Of a stretch of DNA of 64,000 nt, positions 37,719 to 46,855 are shown in pieces (within the stretch, counting starts at the first letter, position 1; each line of letters opens with the position of its first letter). The position numbers and the translations under genes are program-made. Location: positions 114,234-178,233 of the forward strand of contig JAKADX010000005.1 of NCBI GenBank assembly GCA_021818505.1. The letters are read 5' to 3'. Source of the stretch: Pseudomonadota bacterium (GTDB lineage Bacteria > Pseudomonadota > Alphaproteobacteria > Acetobacterales > Acetobacteraceae). The notes under the pieces are model-generated. The model had not been told where the DNA came from. It worked only from the letters and a program-made list of their open reading frames with translations, and searched no databases.

Positions 37719-37928
37719 ATGGGGGTGCTGGTCAAGCGCAGCTTCACCCTCGCCGGCCATCGCACCAGCGTGGCGCTGGAGGCGGAGTTCTGGCGTGCGC
37801 TGTCGGCGATCGCCGCGCGGCGCGGTTGCAGCCTCGCGGCCCTGGTCGCCGAGGTGGACGCGGCGCGCCCGCCGGAGCGTCCGCTCGCCTCCGCCTTGCG
37901 GGTCCATGCGCTGCAAGGGACGCAATAG
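37719..37928 (+). CDS. Ribbon-helix-helix domain protein
   Basis: 69 residues: VKRSFTLAGHRTSVALEAEFWRAL, then a helix RGCSLAALVAEVD. This is the RHH_4 pattern of small alphaproteobacterial proteins often found next to fumC. Probably a DNA-binding dimer; target unknown. It follows fumC by seven bases. Confidence 0.85.
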   Translation: MGVLVKRSFTLAGHRTSVALEAEFWRALSAIAARRGCSLAALVAEVDAARPPERPLASALRVHALQGTQ

Positions 37929-37931
37929 CGG

Positions 37932-40841
37932 CTACGGCGTCGCCGCGGGCGCCTCGCGCGTGGCGCGCCAGCGCGTCAGGTCGGCCAGCTCCGGCGTGCG
38001 CGCCGCCGCGCCCGGCTTGCCGGTCAGCCGCAGCCCGATCTGCGGCGCGTCCGCCATCGCCGGCCGTGCATCCAGCCGCAGGTCGAGCGACTGGTCGGGC
38101 AGGTCGATGGTGCCGCCGATCGAGGCACTGCCGCCGCCCGCCGGACTCACGCTGCCCTGGCGGATCGTGACGATGCCGTGATCCGCCTGGGCGGTGACGC
38201 GCAGCGCCCCGAACGGGGTGGTGCCGCCGGCCAGTGCCGCCGTCACCTCGCCATCCGACAGGTCGCCCGTCAGCTTGCCGAGTGCCACACCCGACAGCGT
38301 GCCGGCGGTCGCGTCCAGCGCGATGTCGCCGCCGAGTGTCGCCAGCAGCGTCGCCGGCGCGTGGCCGGTGGCGGCGAGGCGGGCGTGCGCGTTGACCACG
38401 CCGCCGGTCACGTCGAGCGGCAGGTCGAACAGCGGCTCGGCGGCCGTGGCACCGGTCACGTCAAGTTGCAGCGTCGCCGCCGGCGGCTCGGCCGAGGCGT
38501 CGAGCGTTCCGGCGGCGCGCAGCGCGCCGCCTGCCAGCTTGCCGCTCAAGCCGTCGATGCGCAGCACACCGTTCGCCAGCCCCACCATCGCCGCTGCCTG
38601 TTGCAGCACCGGGTGCTGGTCCGCCAGCACGTGCGCGGCAGCGACCTGTACCGCCGCACTCCAGCCGAGCAGCGCCTCCAGCGGCAGCGGCGCGGTCGCG
38701 TGGATCTGCGGCACCGGCAGCGGCAACGTGTCGGCGGTGATGTGGCCGGTCAGCAGCGGCTCGGTGCCGCCGCGATCGAGCAGCAGCGCGCCGCTGGCGT
38801 GCAGTCCGCCGGCCGAGAGGTCGAAACTGTCCGCCGCGATCCGGCCGACGGTGCCGGTAAGCTGCGTCACCAGCCCGAGCGACCCATCACCCAACCACGA
38901 TGCCACCGTCGGCATCTCGATCTCCTGCAACAGGCGCGGCGCGCCGGGATGGCGCAGCGTCACGCCGGCCTTCCAGGTGCCGTGCGTCAGGTCGAAGGTC
39001 GGCTGCGCCTCCAGCCGCAGATCGTCGAGGTCGATGCTGATCTTCAATGCCAGCTCGTTCGGTGCGCCGCTGCCCAGCACCTGCACCGCCGCCGCCGCCC
39101 GCCACAGTCCGGGCGCGCGGTGGGCGAGGAAGGCCAGCCGTTCGGGCAGCAGGGCTGCCAGCGGCGCCGCCTGCGGTGCCTGCAAATCGAGCCGTCCCTC
39201 GGTCACGCGGGCCTCCGGCGTGATGGTGGCCGACGCGCTGGCCTGCACGCCGCTCATCCCGAGGTCGAGCTTGCGCACCGTCAGCCGGCCGTCCTCGGCG
39301 CCGGCATCGAGGGCGAGCGCGGTCAGGGCGATGCCGTGCAGCACCGCCTGCCTGGCATCGAGCCGCAGGTTGAGGTCGAAGCCGCGGAACCAGCCGGGCA
39401 TGTCGGTCAGGGCCGGGAAGCCGCCGGGCAGCCAGGGGTCCAGCTCCAGCCGGTCGATGGTCAGCCCGGCGCCGATCGCGAACCGCTTGCCCGCGCGCAG
39501 CGTCAGGCTGCCTGCGACGCGGCTGCCGTCCACGGTGCCGGACAGGTTGCTCGCGGCCATTTGCGCGCTGTCGGCGACGACATGGGCGGAGAGCTTGGCG
39601 CTGTGCAGGACGCCATCGGGCAGTGCCGCAAGCGGCGCGACACCCGCTTTCTCCGCCCAGGCGAGCGTCGTGCGCAGCGCCGGCGCGGCCAGGGCTACGT
39701 CGCCCTCGAAATGCGCGCCTGGCGCGGTCGCGGTGCCGGGCAACACGCGGCCGGTCAGGCGCAGCGTGGCATCGCCGGGCAGGATCGCCCGCGCCTCGCG
39801 CAGTTCCGCCCCGCCGGGCATCAGATCGACCGCGGCGCGCAGTCCGCGCAGGGTTCCGCCGGCAAAGCTCGCGGCCTCGGCCGACAGGTCGATGCCGGTC
39901 GGCAAACCCGCGACCACCGGGCGCGTCAGCACCGGCAGCCAGGCATCGAGGTCGAGCCGGCTCGCCGCCAGCGCGAGATCGAGCCGCATCGCCGGCGACA
40001 CCCGCAGCGCCACCGCCCCGCGCGCCGGCGATCCGCCGATCTTGAGCGCGAGATCGTCCGCCGCGGCGAGGCCGCCGGACACCGTCACGCGCCCCTCGGC
40101 GCTGAACGGGACCGCCGGTGCCGGCAGCAACTGCGCGAGGTTCGGCCCGCGCGCCGCGACGCGGCCGGCCAGGGCGCCGTCGGGGGCGAACTGGCCGGAC
40201 AGCGTGGCGCCGACGCCCTGCACCTTGCCCTGGCCGTCCAGCGTCACGTCCAGCCCGGCCGAGCCGTCGGTGCCCGGCTGGCTCAGCCGCGCGGTGAACC
40301 GCCACGTCGCGCCCGAGAAGGTCGCCGTGCCGGCGGCGCGATAGGTGCCGGTATAGGCATCGTTGGCCAACGTGCCGTCGATGCCGCTGACCGCGAGATT
40401 GCCGATCAGCAGCCGCCCGTCCTCGACCTTGGCCGAGAAGCGGGTCAGCCATTGCGGCGTGCGCAGCCGGAACATTTCCGGCGCCAGCGGCCAGGGCAGG
40501 CGCATCTCCGCACCGCGCAGCACCAGTTCGCGTGCATCCACCTCGCCCGACAGCAGCGGCATCAGGGCGACCCGCAGGCGCAGTTCGGCGGCCGTGATCC
40601 GCACGCCGGCGGTGGGCGCGCCAAAGGTCACCTTCGCAGCGGTCAGGGTCGGTTCGGGCAGCAGACGGAAGGCGATCGGGCCATCGATGCGCACGCTGCG
40701 CCCGAGCCGCGCGCTCGCGAGTGCCGCGATGTCGTCGCGCCAGGCGTTCACGTCCAGGCGCGGCGGCACGAGCCAGGCCGCGGCTGCGAGCAGCCCGGCC
40801 AGCACCGCCAGCGCGATCAGCAGGGCACGGAGCAGCCGCAC
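37932..40841 (-). CDS. AsmA family protein
   Basis: 969 residues. An N-terminal membrane anchor (LLRALLIALAVLAGLLAAAAW) is followed by an AsmA-type domain (RIDGPIAFRLLPEPTLTAAKV, GVRITAAELRLRVALMPLLSG) and a long beta-rich periplasmic body with many A-x-G-T-x-x-L units; the AsmA_2-type C-terminal region includes GVALGKLTGDLSDGEVTAAL. AsmA-like proteins are thought to bridge the periplasm and carry phospholipids to the outer membrane. It converges on the ribbon-helix-helix gene with three bases between. Confidence 0.9.
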   Translation of the reverse strand: MRLLRALLIALAVLAGLLAAAAWLVPPRLDVNAWRDDIAALASARLGRSVRIDGPIAFRLLPEPTLTAAKVTFGAPTAGVRITAAELRLRVALMPLLSGEVDARELVLRGAEMRLPWPLAPEMFRLRTPQWLTRFSAKVEDGRLLIGNLAVSGIDGTLANDAYTGTYRAAGTATFSGATWRFTARLSQPGTDGSAGLDVTLDGQGKVQGVGATLSGQFAPDGALAGRVAARGPNLAQLLPAPAVPFSAEGRVTVSGGLAAADDLALKIGGSPARGAVALRVSPAMRLDLALAASRLDLDAWLPVLTRPVVAGLPTGIDLSAEAASFAGGTLRGLRAAVDLMPGGAELREARAILPGDATLRLTGRVLPGTATAPGAHFEGDVALAAPALRTTLAWAEKAGVAPLAALPDGVLHSAKLSAHVVADSAQMAASNLSGTVDGSRVAGSLTLRAGKRFAIGAGLTIDRLELDPWLPGGFPALTDMPGWFRGFDLNLRLDARQAVLHGIALTALALDAGAEDGRLTVRKLDLGMSGVQASASATITPEARVTEGRLDLQAPQAAPLAALLPERLAFLAHRAPGLWRAAAAVQVLGSGAPNELALKISIDLDDLRLEAQPTFDLTHGTWKAGVTLRHPGAPRLLQEIEMPTVASWLGDGSLGLVTQLTGTVGRIAADSFDLSAGGLHASGALLLDRGGTEPLLTGHITADTLPLPVPQIHATAPLPLEALLGWSAAVQVAAAHVLADQHPVLQQAAAMVGLANGVLRIDGLSGKLAGGALRAAGTLDASAEPPAATLQLDVTGATAAEPLFDLPLDVTGGVVNAHARLAATGHAPATLLATLGGDIALDATAGTLSGVALGKLTGDLSDGEVTAALAGGTTPFGALRVTAQADHGIVTIRQGSVSPAGGGSASIGGTIDLPDQSLDLRLDARPAMADAPQIGLRLTGKPGAAARTPELADLTRWRATREAPAATP

Positions 40842-41037
40842 CGGTCAGACGCCGTCGTCGCCGAAGAACCGCCAGGCTGCCATCGTATTCCCATTGCCGG
40901 ACAAAACCGGGGGCGCAGGATGCGGGCGGGGCGGCGCCGCGGCAACGGGGAATCGGGCGGAGCGCGTTGCCATGCTTTGGCAACACTGCCCGGCGCATGA
41001 TAAAGGCGGCAGGCGGACGCAGTGGGAACCCGTTCTG

Positions 41038-41817
41038 GTGTGGGGCAAGATTATCGGCGGCATGGCGGGTTTCGCCTTCGGCGGCCCGCTCGGCGCGGTG
41101 GTCGGCGCCGCGCTCGGCCATGCCGCTGAGAGCGGCGGTTTCGACCGGTTTGCCTCGGCACGTGTGCCCGGTATGTCTGGCGTCGGCCCGGCGCGGCTGG
41201 CCGCCATGCTCGGTCGTCGCGACCAGTTGTTCGCGATCGCCGTTGTCGTGCTCGCCGCCAAGCTCGCCAAGTGCGACGGGCCGGTGAACCGCGCCGAGAT
41301 CGACGCTTTCAAGCGCAGCTTCCGCATCCCGCCCGACTCCGCGCACGAGGTCGGCCGTCTGTTCGACACGGCACGCGACAGCGCGGAGGGGTTCGAGGAT
41401 TACGCCTCCCAGCTTGGCCAGGCCTTCGCCGACCAGCCGGCGACGCTGGAGGAGGTGCTGGCCGCGCTGTTCGCGATCGCCCGCGCCGACCGGCCGGTGA
41501 CGGTCGCCGAGCAGCAGTTCCTGCTCGCCGTCTGCCACCGCTTCGGGCTGGGCGAGGCGGCGTGGCAGCGCGCCAGCAGCGGCGAGGCCCGCGCCGCCGC
41601 TCCGCCGGCCGGAGAGGACCCGTATCGCATCCTCGGCGTTACGCGGGGCGCGAGCGGGGAGGAACTGCGGGCCGCGTGGAAGCGGCTGGTGCGCGAGAAT
41701 CATCCCGACAGCCTGGCCGGGCGCGGCGTGCCGCCGGAACTGGTCGCCCGGGCCGGCGAGAAGGTGGCGCGCATCAACGCCGCCTGGGACCGCATCAAGC
41801 GCGAGCGGGGGCTGTGA
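41038..41817 (+). CDS. TerB/DnaJ-like (DjlA-type) co-chaperone
   Basis: 259 residues from a GTG start (VWGKIIGG); ATG at 40973 is an alternative. A glycine-rich hydrophobic N-terminus (GGMAGFAFGGPLGAVVGAAL) may insert in the membrane. A TerB-like helical domain (residues 60-170) has DQLFAIAVVVLAAKLAKCDGP and IARADRPVTVAEQQFL. The C-terminal J domain reads DPYRILGVTRGASGEELRAAW with the HPD motif in RENHPDSL, so it can stimulate an Hsp70 ATPase. Its end overlaps the amidase start (GTGA). Confidence 0.88.
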   Translation: MWGKIIGGMAGFAFGGPLGAVVGAALGHAAESGGFDRFASARVPGMSGVGPARLAAMLGRRDQLFAIAVVVLAAKLAKCDGPVNRAEIDAFKRSFRIPPDSAHEVGRLFDTARDSAEGFEDYASQLGQAFADQPATLEEVLAALFAIARADRPVTVAEQQFLLAVCHRFGLGEAAWQRASSGEARAAAPPAGEDPYRILGVTRGASGEELRAAWKRLVRENHPDSLAGRGVPPELVARAGEKVARINAAWDRIKRERGL

Positions 41818-42548
41818 GCCTGCGCATCCGCGACCTGCCCAGCCCCAACCACGACGCCCGGCCCCCGGCCACCCCGATCGACACGCTGGTGTTGCATTAT
41901 ACCGGGATGCGCTCGGCGCAGGCGGCGCTGGACCGGCTGCGCGACCCGGCGGCGCGGGTCTCCTCGCACTACGTGGTCGAGGAGGACGGGGCGATCTGGC
42001 GGCTGGTGCCGGACGCGCGGCGCGCCTGGCACGCCGGGGTTTCGTTCTGGCGCGGCCACACCGCGCTGAACGACCGCTCGCTCGGCATCGAGATCGTCAA
42101 TCCCGGCCACGAATTCGGCTACCGCCCGTTCCCCGTTCTGCAACTGGCGGCGGTGTGCGATCTGTGCCTCGACCTGCTGGGCCGCCACCCGATCCCGCCG
42201 CGAAACATTGTCGCCCACAGCGACATCGCGCCGGAGCGCAAGGAGGACCCCGGCGAGTTGTTCGACTGGCCGGCGCTGGCGGCGAACGGCGTCGGGCTGT
42301 GGCCCGAGGGCGTGCCCGATCGCGGCACCGGCGGCAGCCTGCGCGACGCGGCGGCGCTGCGCGAGGTGCGGGCGGCGCTGGGCGACATCGGCTTCCGCGT
42401 GGCGCCGGAGGGTGCCGCCGATGCGGCGCTCGCCGCCGTGCTGCGCGCCTTCCAGCGTCACTGGCGCCCCGAGGCGATCACCGGGGAGGCCGATGCCGGC
42501 ACGCTGGCCCGGCTGTTCGCACTCGCCCGACTGATCGCTGGTCCGTGA
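41814..42548 (+). CDS. N-acetylmuramoyl-L-alanine amidase (AmpD-like) with peptidoglycan-binding domain
   Basis: 244 residues from GTG. Amidase_2 fold with zinc ligands in LVLHYTGM, AWHAGVSFWRG and VAHSDIAPERKEDPGELF. Residues 185-235 look like a peptidoglycan-binding helix bundle (LRAFQRHWRP). No signal peptide, so a cytoplasmic murein-recycling role like AmpD is the likelier one. GTGA overlaps with the DnaJ-like gene and with cobD. Confidence 0.92.
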   Translation: MSLRIRDLPSPNHDARPPATPIDTLVLHYTGMRSAQAALDRLRDPAARVSSHYVVEEDGAIWRLVPDARRAWHAGVSFWRGHTALNDRSLGIEIVNPGHEFGYRPFPVLQLAAVCDLCLDLLGRHPIPPRNIVAHSDIAPERKEDPGELFDWPALAANGVGLWPEGVPDRGTGGSLRDAAALREVRAALGDIGFRVAPEGAADAALAAVLRAFQRHWRPEAITGEADAGTLARLFALARLIAGP

Positions 42549-43528
42549 GTCCGGCCGCAACGGCCCAGGTCGCGCTGCTGCTCGCCGCCCTGCTGATCGA
42601 GGCGGCGATCGGCTATCCGCCGGCGTTCTTCCGCGCCGTCCGTCATCCGGTGGTTTGGTTCGGCGTCCTGATCGGCGCCCTCGATCGCGCGTTGAACCGC
42701 GAGCCCTGGTCCGACGCCGCCCGCCGCGCCGCCGGCGTGGTTGCCGTCGCGCTGCTGCTCGTTGTCGTGCTGCTCTGCGCCGCCGTCCTGCAAGCCGCGC
42801 TGCTGCCCTCGGCTGCCGGCTTCGTGGTGCTGGCGCTGCTGGCAAGTTCGCTGCTGGCGAGCCGCAGTCTGCACGATCACGTCGGCGCCGTCGCCGACGG
42901 GCTGGCGGATCACGGCCTGGCCGGCGGACGCGCGGCGGTCGCAAAGATCGTCGGCCGCAACCCGGAGAGTCTCGATGAAGCCGGCGTGGTGCGCGCCGCC
43001 ATCGAGAGTCTGGCAGAGAATTTCTCCGACGGCGTGGTGGCGCCGGCGCTGTGGGGCGCGCTGTTCGGCCTGCCCGGGATGGCGGGCTACAAGGCGGTGA
43101 ACACCGCCGACAGCATGATCGGCCACCGCACGCCGCGCCACGCGGCGTTCGGCTGGGCGGCGGCGCGGCTGGATGATCTGGTCAACCTGCCGGCCTCCCG
43201 CCTCGCCGCGCTGTGGCTGGTGCTGGCCGCCCTGGTGACGCGCGGGGCCTCCGCGCCGGCGGCGGGCCGCGCGGTCCGACGCGATGCGCGCCATCATCGC
43301 TCGCCCAACGCCGGCTGGCCGGAGGCGGCGATGGCCGGCGCGCTCGGCCTGCGCCTTGCCGGCCCGCGCGTCTATGGCACGCAGCGCGTCGAGGATGTCT
43401 GGATGGGCGAGGGCCGCGCCGAGGCGACCCCCGCCGATCTGGCCCGCGCGTTGCGCCTGTATCGCCGCGCCTGCGCGATCCAGATCGCCGCCGTGGCGCT
43501 GCTGCTGGCGCTGCTGCGCGGCGTCTGA
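42545..43528 (+). CDS. cobD: Adenosylcobinamide-phosphate synthase CobD/CbiB
   Basis: 327 residues, membrane enzyme that attaches aminopropanol phosphate to adenosylcobyric acid. Motifs: HPVVWFGVLIGALDR, AVAKIVGRNPESLDEAGVVRA in two parts, ESLAENFSDGVVAPALWGA and NTADSMIGHRTPRHAAFGW. GTG start overlapping the amidase stop. Other cobalamin genes in the window (cobO, cobQ) are not adjacent. Confidence 0.93.
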   Translation: MSPAATAQVALLLAALLIEAAIGYPPAFFRAVRHPVVWFGVLIGALDRALNREPWSDAARRAAGVVAVALLLVVVLLCAAVLQAALLPSAAGFVVLALLASSLLASRSLHDHVGAVADGLADHGLAGGRAAVAKIVGRNPESLDEAGVVRAAIESLAENFSDGVVAPALWGALFGLPGMAGYKAVNTADSMIGHRTPRHAAFGWAAARLDDLVNLPASRLAALWLVLAALVTRGASAPAAGRAVRRDARHHRSPNAGWPEAAMAGALGLRLAGPRVYGTQRVEDVWMGEGRAEATPADLARALRLYRRACAIQIAAVALLLALLRGV

Positions 43529-43645
43529 GGGTCCGGGGACGGATCGCGGGGAGGTGACCGGCCGCCGCCGCCGGTCCTGACCCACGTCAACCAGGGGCGT
43601 GCCGGCGGCTGCTCTGCTGCCGCGCGACAGGGCGCGGGGGCGGCG

Positions 43646-44749
43646 ATGCCCGAGGAGACCGGTGCGGCGAGTGCCGCCGGTATGCGGGTGCTGATCGAGC
43701 GCAGCATCGTGTTGCTGCTGGTGGTGGGGCTGCTGATCGGTGTGGCGCTGGTGCTGCGGCCGTTCGCGACCGCGATCCTGTTCGGCGCGATGCTGGCGAT
43801 CGCCGCCTGGCCGCTGCGGCAGGCGCTGATCCGCCATGGCTGCGGGCGCGGGCTGGCGGCGACGCTGCTGCTGCTGCTCGCGGTGCTGGTGGTGGCGCTG
43901 CCGGTGCTGGTGATGGCGCCGCTGCTGACCGAGCACCTCGCGCAGGGCACGCAACGCGTCCAGGCGTGGTTCGCCTCGGCGCCGGCGCGGCCGGCGTGGC
44001 TGGAGGGGGTGCCGCTGGTGGGCACGCAACTGGCGGGGTTTGCCGACCAGATCATGCAGGCCGGCGGCCTGGGGGCCGCGCTCGCGCCGTATTCCGACAC
44101 CATCCGCAAGACGCTGGTGGCGGCAGCGAGCGCGCTGGCCGACAGCGTGGTGCAGATCGTGCTGTCGCTGGTCGTGGCGACGATGTTCTGGGTCAGCGGG
44201 GCGACGCTGGCCGAGGCGCTGCGCGACATCTTCCACCGCCTGGGCGGCGCCACCGCCGAGCAGGCGCTGGATGCCGCGACCGGCGCGGTGCGCGGGGTTG
44301 CCTATGGCGTGGTCGGCACCGCCGCGATCCAGGCGGCGGTGCTGGCACTGGGGCTGGCGGTCGCGGGCGTGCCGGGGGCGGTGACGCTGGGCTTCATCGC
44401 CATGCTGCTGGCGATCACCCAGATCGGCGCGCCGCTGCTGGTGCTGATCTGGGGCGGGGCGGCGTGGTGGCTGTTCAGCGAAGGGGCGCACGGCTGGGGC
44501 GTCTTCATGATCGCCTGGGGCATCGTGGTCAGCACCATCGACAACGTCGTCAAACCCTGGCTGATCGGTCTGGGCATGGACATGCCGATGTCGCTGATCC
44601 TGCTGGGGGTGTTCGGCGGCTTCGTGGCCTTCGGCTTCCTGGGCCTGTTCATCGGCCCGACGTTTCTCGCCGTCGGGTTCGTGCTGCTGGAGGCCTGGCG
44701 CGCCAGCGAGCCGCCGCCCGGCGTGGCCGGAGCGGACGGAGCGCGCTGA
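43646..44749 (+). CDS. AI-2E family transporter (UPF0118 permease)
   Basis: 367 residues, about eight hydrophobic helices. The family pattern is clear: RPFATAILFGAMLAIAAWPL at the N-terminus, and DNVVKPWLIGLGMDMPMSLIL then GVFGGFVAFGFLGLFIGPTFLAV near the end. Members export autoinducer-2 or act as Na+/H+ antiporters; the role here is undetermined. Confidence 0.9.
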   Translation: MPEETGAASAAGMRVLIERSIVLLLVVGLLIGVALVLRPFATAILFGAMLAIAAWPLRQALIRHGCGRGLAATLLLLLAVLVVALPVLVMAPLLTEHLAQGTQRVQAWFASAPARPAWLEGVPLVGTQLAGFADQIMQAGGLGAALAPYSDTIRKTLVAAASALADSVVQIVLSLVVATMFWVSGATLAEALRDIFHRLGGATAEQALDAATGAVRGVAYGVVGTAAIQAAVLALGLAVAGVPGAVTLGFIAMLLAITQIGAPLLVLIWGGAAWWLFSEGAHGWGVFMIAWGIVVSTIDNVVKPWLIGLGMDMPMSLILLGVFGGFVAFGFLGLFIGPTFLAVGFVLLEAWRASEPPPGVAGADGAR

Positions 44750-44776
44750 TACGAGGTGACTCGCGGACTGCCGCGC

Positions 44777-45409
44777 CTATCGCGGCACGGACGGAGGTGC
44801 CCGCGGCGCGCGGCGCCGGTCGGGCCGTCGTGCGCCCGCTTGGGCGGCGGGTTGGGCGGCGGGATCGCGCCCGGCGCCGCCGCGTGGCGGGCGGGAGCGA
44901 GGTGCGGCCGGGGATGGGCGTGCGGCGGGGCGGCAGTCCGGCGCCGGCGTCCGGGCGGGGCGCGGCGGCGGGGCGAGCGCGGGCGGCGGCCGCACCCCGA
45001 GCATCCGGCAGAGCGGGCGCAGCATCCGTCCCGCCTGCGGCGCGGCGGCGAGGATCGCCGCCATCTCCTCCGTCGCCAGCCAGTATTGCAACTGCGACCC
45101 GAACGCCGCCGCCCCCGGCACCTGCGGCGGCAGCCAGGCGAAGCGGCGCGGCAGGCGCTGATACGGCGGACGGGCGCGTTTTTCGGCCGGATGGGGCGAG
45201 GCGCGGCGAGGGCGGGGCGCCGCAGTGCCGGCCTCGACCCGCGCGGCCAGCGCGATGAAGCGGCGGGCGAGGCGGCCGAGCCGCGACCAGAGCAGCACCA
45301 GCAGCAGCCGGGCGAGCGGGTTCTTCGCCGCCGCCGCGGCGATTGCGTTGCGCAGCCCGGTGAGGATGCCGGCGAAGGTCTCGGCCGGAGTGGTGGCGGC
45401 GGCGGTCAT
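44777..45409 (-). CDS. Conserved hypothetical protein, paralog of 23814-24584
   Basis: 210 residues, not recognised. It shares with the gene at 23814 the blocks TPAE-x-FAGIL, LLWSRLGRLARRFIALAARV, RLPRRFAWL, GSQLQYWL and AAPQAGRMLRPLCRMLGVRP, followed by an Arg/Pro/Ala-rich tail. Identity is high in the central domain and in the 80 upstream bases, pointing to duplication. The ATG at 45409 directly follows an exact GTTC-N7-GTTC LexA box, suggesting damage-inducible expression. Predicted soluble, strongly basic; nucleic-acid binding is conceivable but unproven. Confidence 0.7.
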   Translation of the reverse strand: MTAAATTPAETFAGILTGLRNAIAAAAAKNPLARLLLVLLWSRLGRLARRFIALAARVEAGTAAPRPRRASPHPAEKRARPPYQRLPRRFAWLPPQVPGAAAFGSQLQYWLATEEMAAILAAAPQAGRMLRPLCRMLGVRPPPALAPPPRPARTPAPDCRPAARPSPAAPRSRPPRGGAGRDPAAQPAAQAGARRPDRRRAPRAPPSVPR

Positions 45410-45424
45410 GAACGGAACAAGAAC
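45410..45424 (-). promoter_or_regulatory. LexA (SOS) box, GTTC-N7-GTTC, second copy
   Basis: Read on the minus strand the 15 bases are GTTC TTGTTCC GTTC, identical to the box at 23799-23813 and, like it, directly before the ATG. The upstream GCTAACAACA (near 45474) and ACTTGCCCAGCC segments are also shared at the same distances. Confidence 0.7.
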
Positions 45425-45692
45425 ACGGATGGGCTAGGCTGGGCAAGTAGTTTTAACGCACGGGGCGGGGTGTTGTTAGCGGGCGGCGGGTGGGACGGCG
45501 CGTTACGTTCTTGGGCGAACCGCGGCGGAGCGACGCGAACGGCCGATTGTGAGGCTGCTGGAGTCGTTGTACGCGCTGCGGCCGATGTCGCCGGTGGCTC
45601 GACGGGTGTCACGACCCGCCGCAGGGGCTGGGCCCGCGCTGCGAAAGCGGCCTCTCGTGCCACGCTGCCCGCGCCGACCCGAGCAGCAACCG

Positions 45693-45944
45693 ATGTCGAA
45701 TGCCCAGGCGCTGATGCGGAAGATTGAGGCCCTGCCGCCGGAGCGGTTCAGCGAGTTCGAGGATTTCGTGGATTTCCTGACCGCCAAGACCCGGCGCCCG
45801 GCCGCGCTCGACCGGCTGCCGGCGATCGCCCCAGCGCTGGACGCCGCCGGTGTGCCGCCGATGACGGAGGATGAGAGTCAGGCCGAGGTCGATGCCGTGC
45901 GTGCCGCACGGCGGGCGCGGAACGGCGGTGCGGATCGTTCTTGA
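45693..45944 (+). CDS. Putative antitoxin of a PIN-toxin pair
   Basis: 83 residues. MSNAQALMRKIEALPPERFS then EFEDFVDFLTAKTR is the helical start common to VapB-like/DUF2281 antitoxins; the acidic C-terminal part (MTEDESQAEVDAV) would wrap the toxin. It overlaps the PIN gene by 17 bases. The start at 45693 is preferred over longer in-frame options that lack family sequence. Confidence 0.75.
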   Translation: MSNAQALMRKIEALPPERFSEFEDFVDFLTAKTRRPAALDRLPAIAPALDAAGVPPMTEDESQAEVDAVRAARRARNGGADRS

Positions 45945-46347
45945 TACCAACGTCGTGCTGTCGGCGCTGCTCTGGCACGGTACACCCTATCGCCTTCTCG
46001 AAGTCGCCCGACGGCGCGAGCAGGTCGCGCTGTTCACCCGCGCCGCGCTCGTGGAAGAACTGGCCGAGGTCCTGGTCCGGCGCTCGGCGGCGAAGCGCAT
46101 CGTCGCCATCGGCCGAAACGCGCCGCAAGTGCTCGCCGATTACGTCGATGCCGCCGATCTGGTGACGCTGCTTGCGGTTCCGTCCGTGATCGCCGCCGAT
46201 CCCGACGACGATCAGGTCATCGCGGCGGCCGTCGCCGCCCAGGCCGATCTGATTGTCTCCGGCAACCGCCACCTCCTCGCATTAAGCACGCATCAGACCG
46301 TCCGCAGCGTCACCCCGGCCGAAGCCGTCGCCCGGATCGGTGGGTAG
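45928..46347 (+). CDS. PIN-family toxin (COG1569-like)
   Basis: 139 residues from a GTG start. VRIVLDTNVVLSALLWHGTP carries the first PIN aspartate, EELAEVL the glutamate, and AADPDDDQVIAAAVAAQADL the later acidic residues; ends with VSGNRHLLAL. These are Mg-dependent ribonuclease toxins held in check by the overlapping upstream antitoxin. Confidence 0.87.
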   Translation: MRIVLDTNVVLSALLWHGTPYRLLEVARRREQVALFTRAALVEELAEVLVRRSAAKRIVAIGRNAPQVLADYVDAADLVTLLAVPSVIAADPDDDQVIAAAVAAQADLIVSGNRHLLALSTHQTVRSVTPAEAVARIGG

Positions 46348-46855
46348 CGCGGCGAGGAAGGTGCCTGTGTGTCCCTCGTGCAGAGAATGGGGCAACCCAT
46401 TCCGGGTTGCGCGCCGCTGCCGCGGCGTCGGCGCGGCGACGGCCGGGCGATCAGGCGGAGGAAGCTCTCGGGCGGGCGCCGGGGCAGGGGCGTGAACCGA
46501 ACAGGGACGCGGGTGGCCGGGTTGGGGGAGGGTGCTTCGGCAGCTTGCGTGTGGAAGTGTCGCGCGCTGACGCCGAACAGGACGGGGCGACCCGTTGCAC
46601 GATCGTTCCACATGGGGCATTAGGAAGAAGCATGGGCCAACTTCTCAAGTTTACGGCGGCCCGACGAAATTAGGCAGGTCAAGAGGAGCAGAGGGTGGGC
46701 CAGGGAGCAGCGATCCAGCATCTCGGGAACCGGGGCAACGTCACAGACGAGGATCGCGCGCTGTTGCCAGACGAAGCAGTTGAAGCTCGCTCGGCTCCGC
46801 GAATCCGATACGCTGCCCGGCACTGAGCCGTTGCAACCGGCGCACGAGCGACGTA
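46348..46855. other. 508-base gap inside the accessory island
   Basis: No convincing gene. A 13-codon frame at 46632-46673 (MGQLLKFTAARRN) with a weak AGGAAG before it looks like the start of a truncated gene, but too little remains to identify it. The open frames on both strands here are arginine-rich and differ in character from real genes. The promoter for the HD-YwgA pair should lie in the last 100 bases. Confidence 0.5.

Noticed and set aside
38178..41703. Very long open frames (over 900 codons) opposite and across the AsmA gene
   Set aside because: They are Arg/Gln/Ala-rich antisense readings produced by high GC at third codon positions; the AsmA frame has signal anchor, family motifs and sensible composition.
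44750..45727. 323-codon plus-strand frame opposite the LexA-boxed paralog
   Set aside because: Gly/Arg-rich shadow; the minus-strand paralog is supported by its homologous copy and shared promoter.
46369..46673. Short frames on both strands in the gap before the HD gene
   Set aside because: No ribosome site of quality and no family resemblance; the MGQLLKF start is too short to call.
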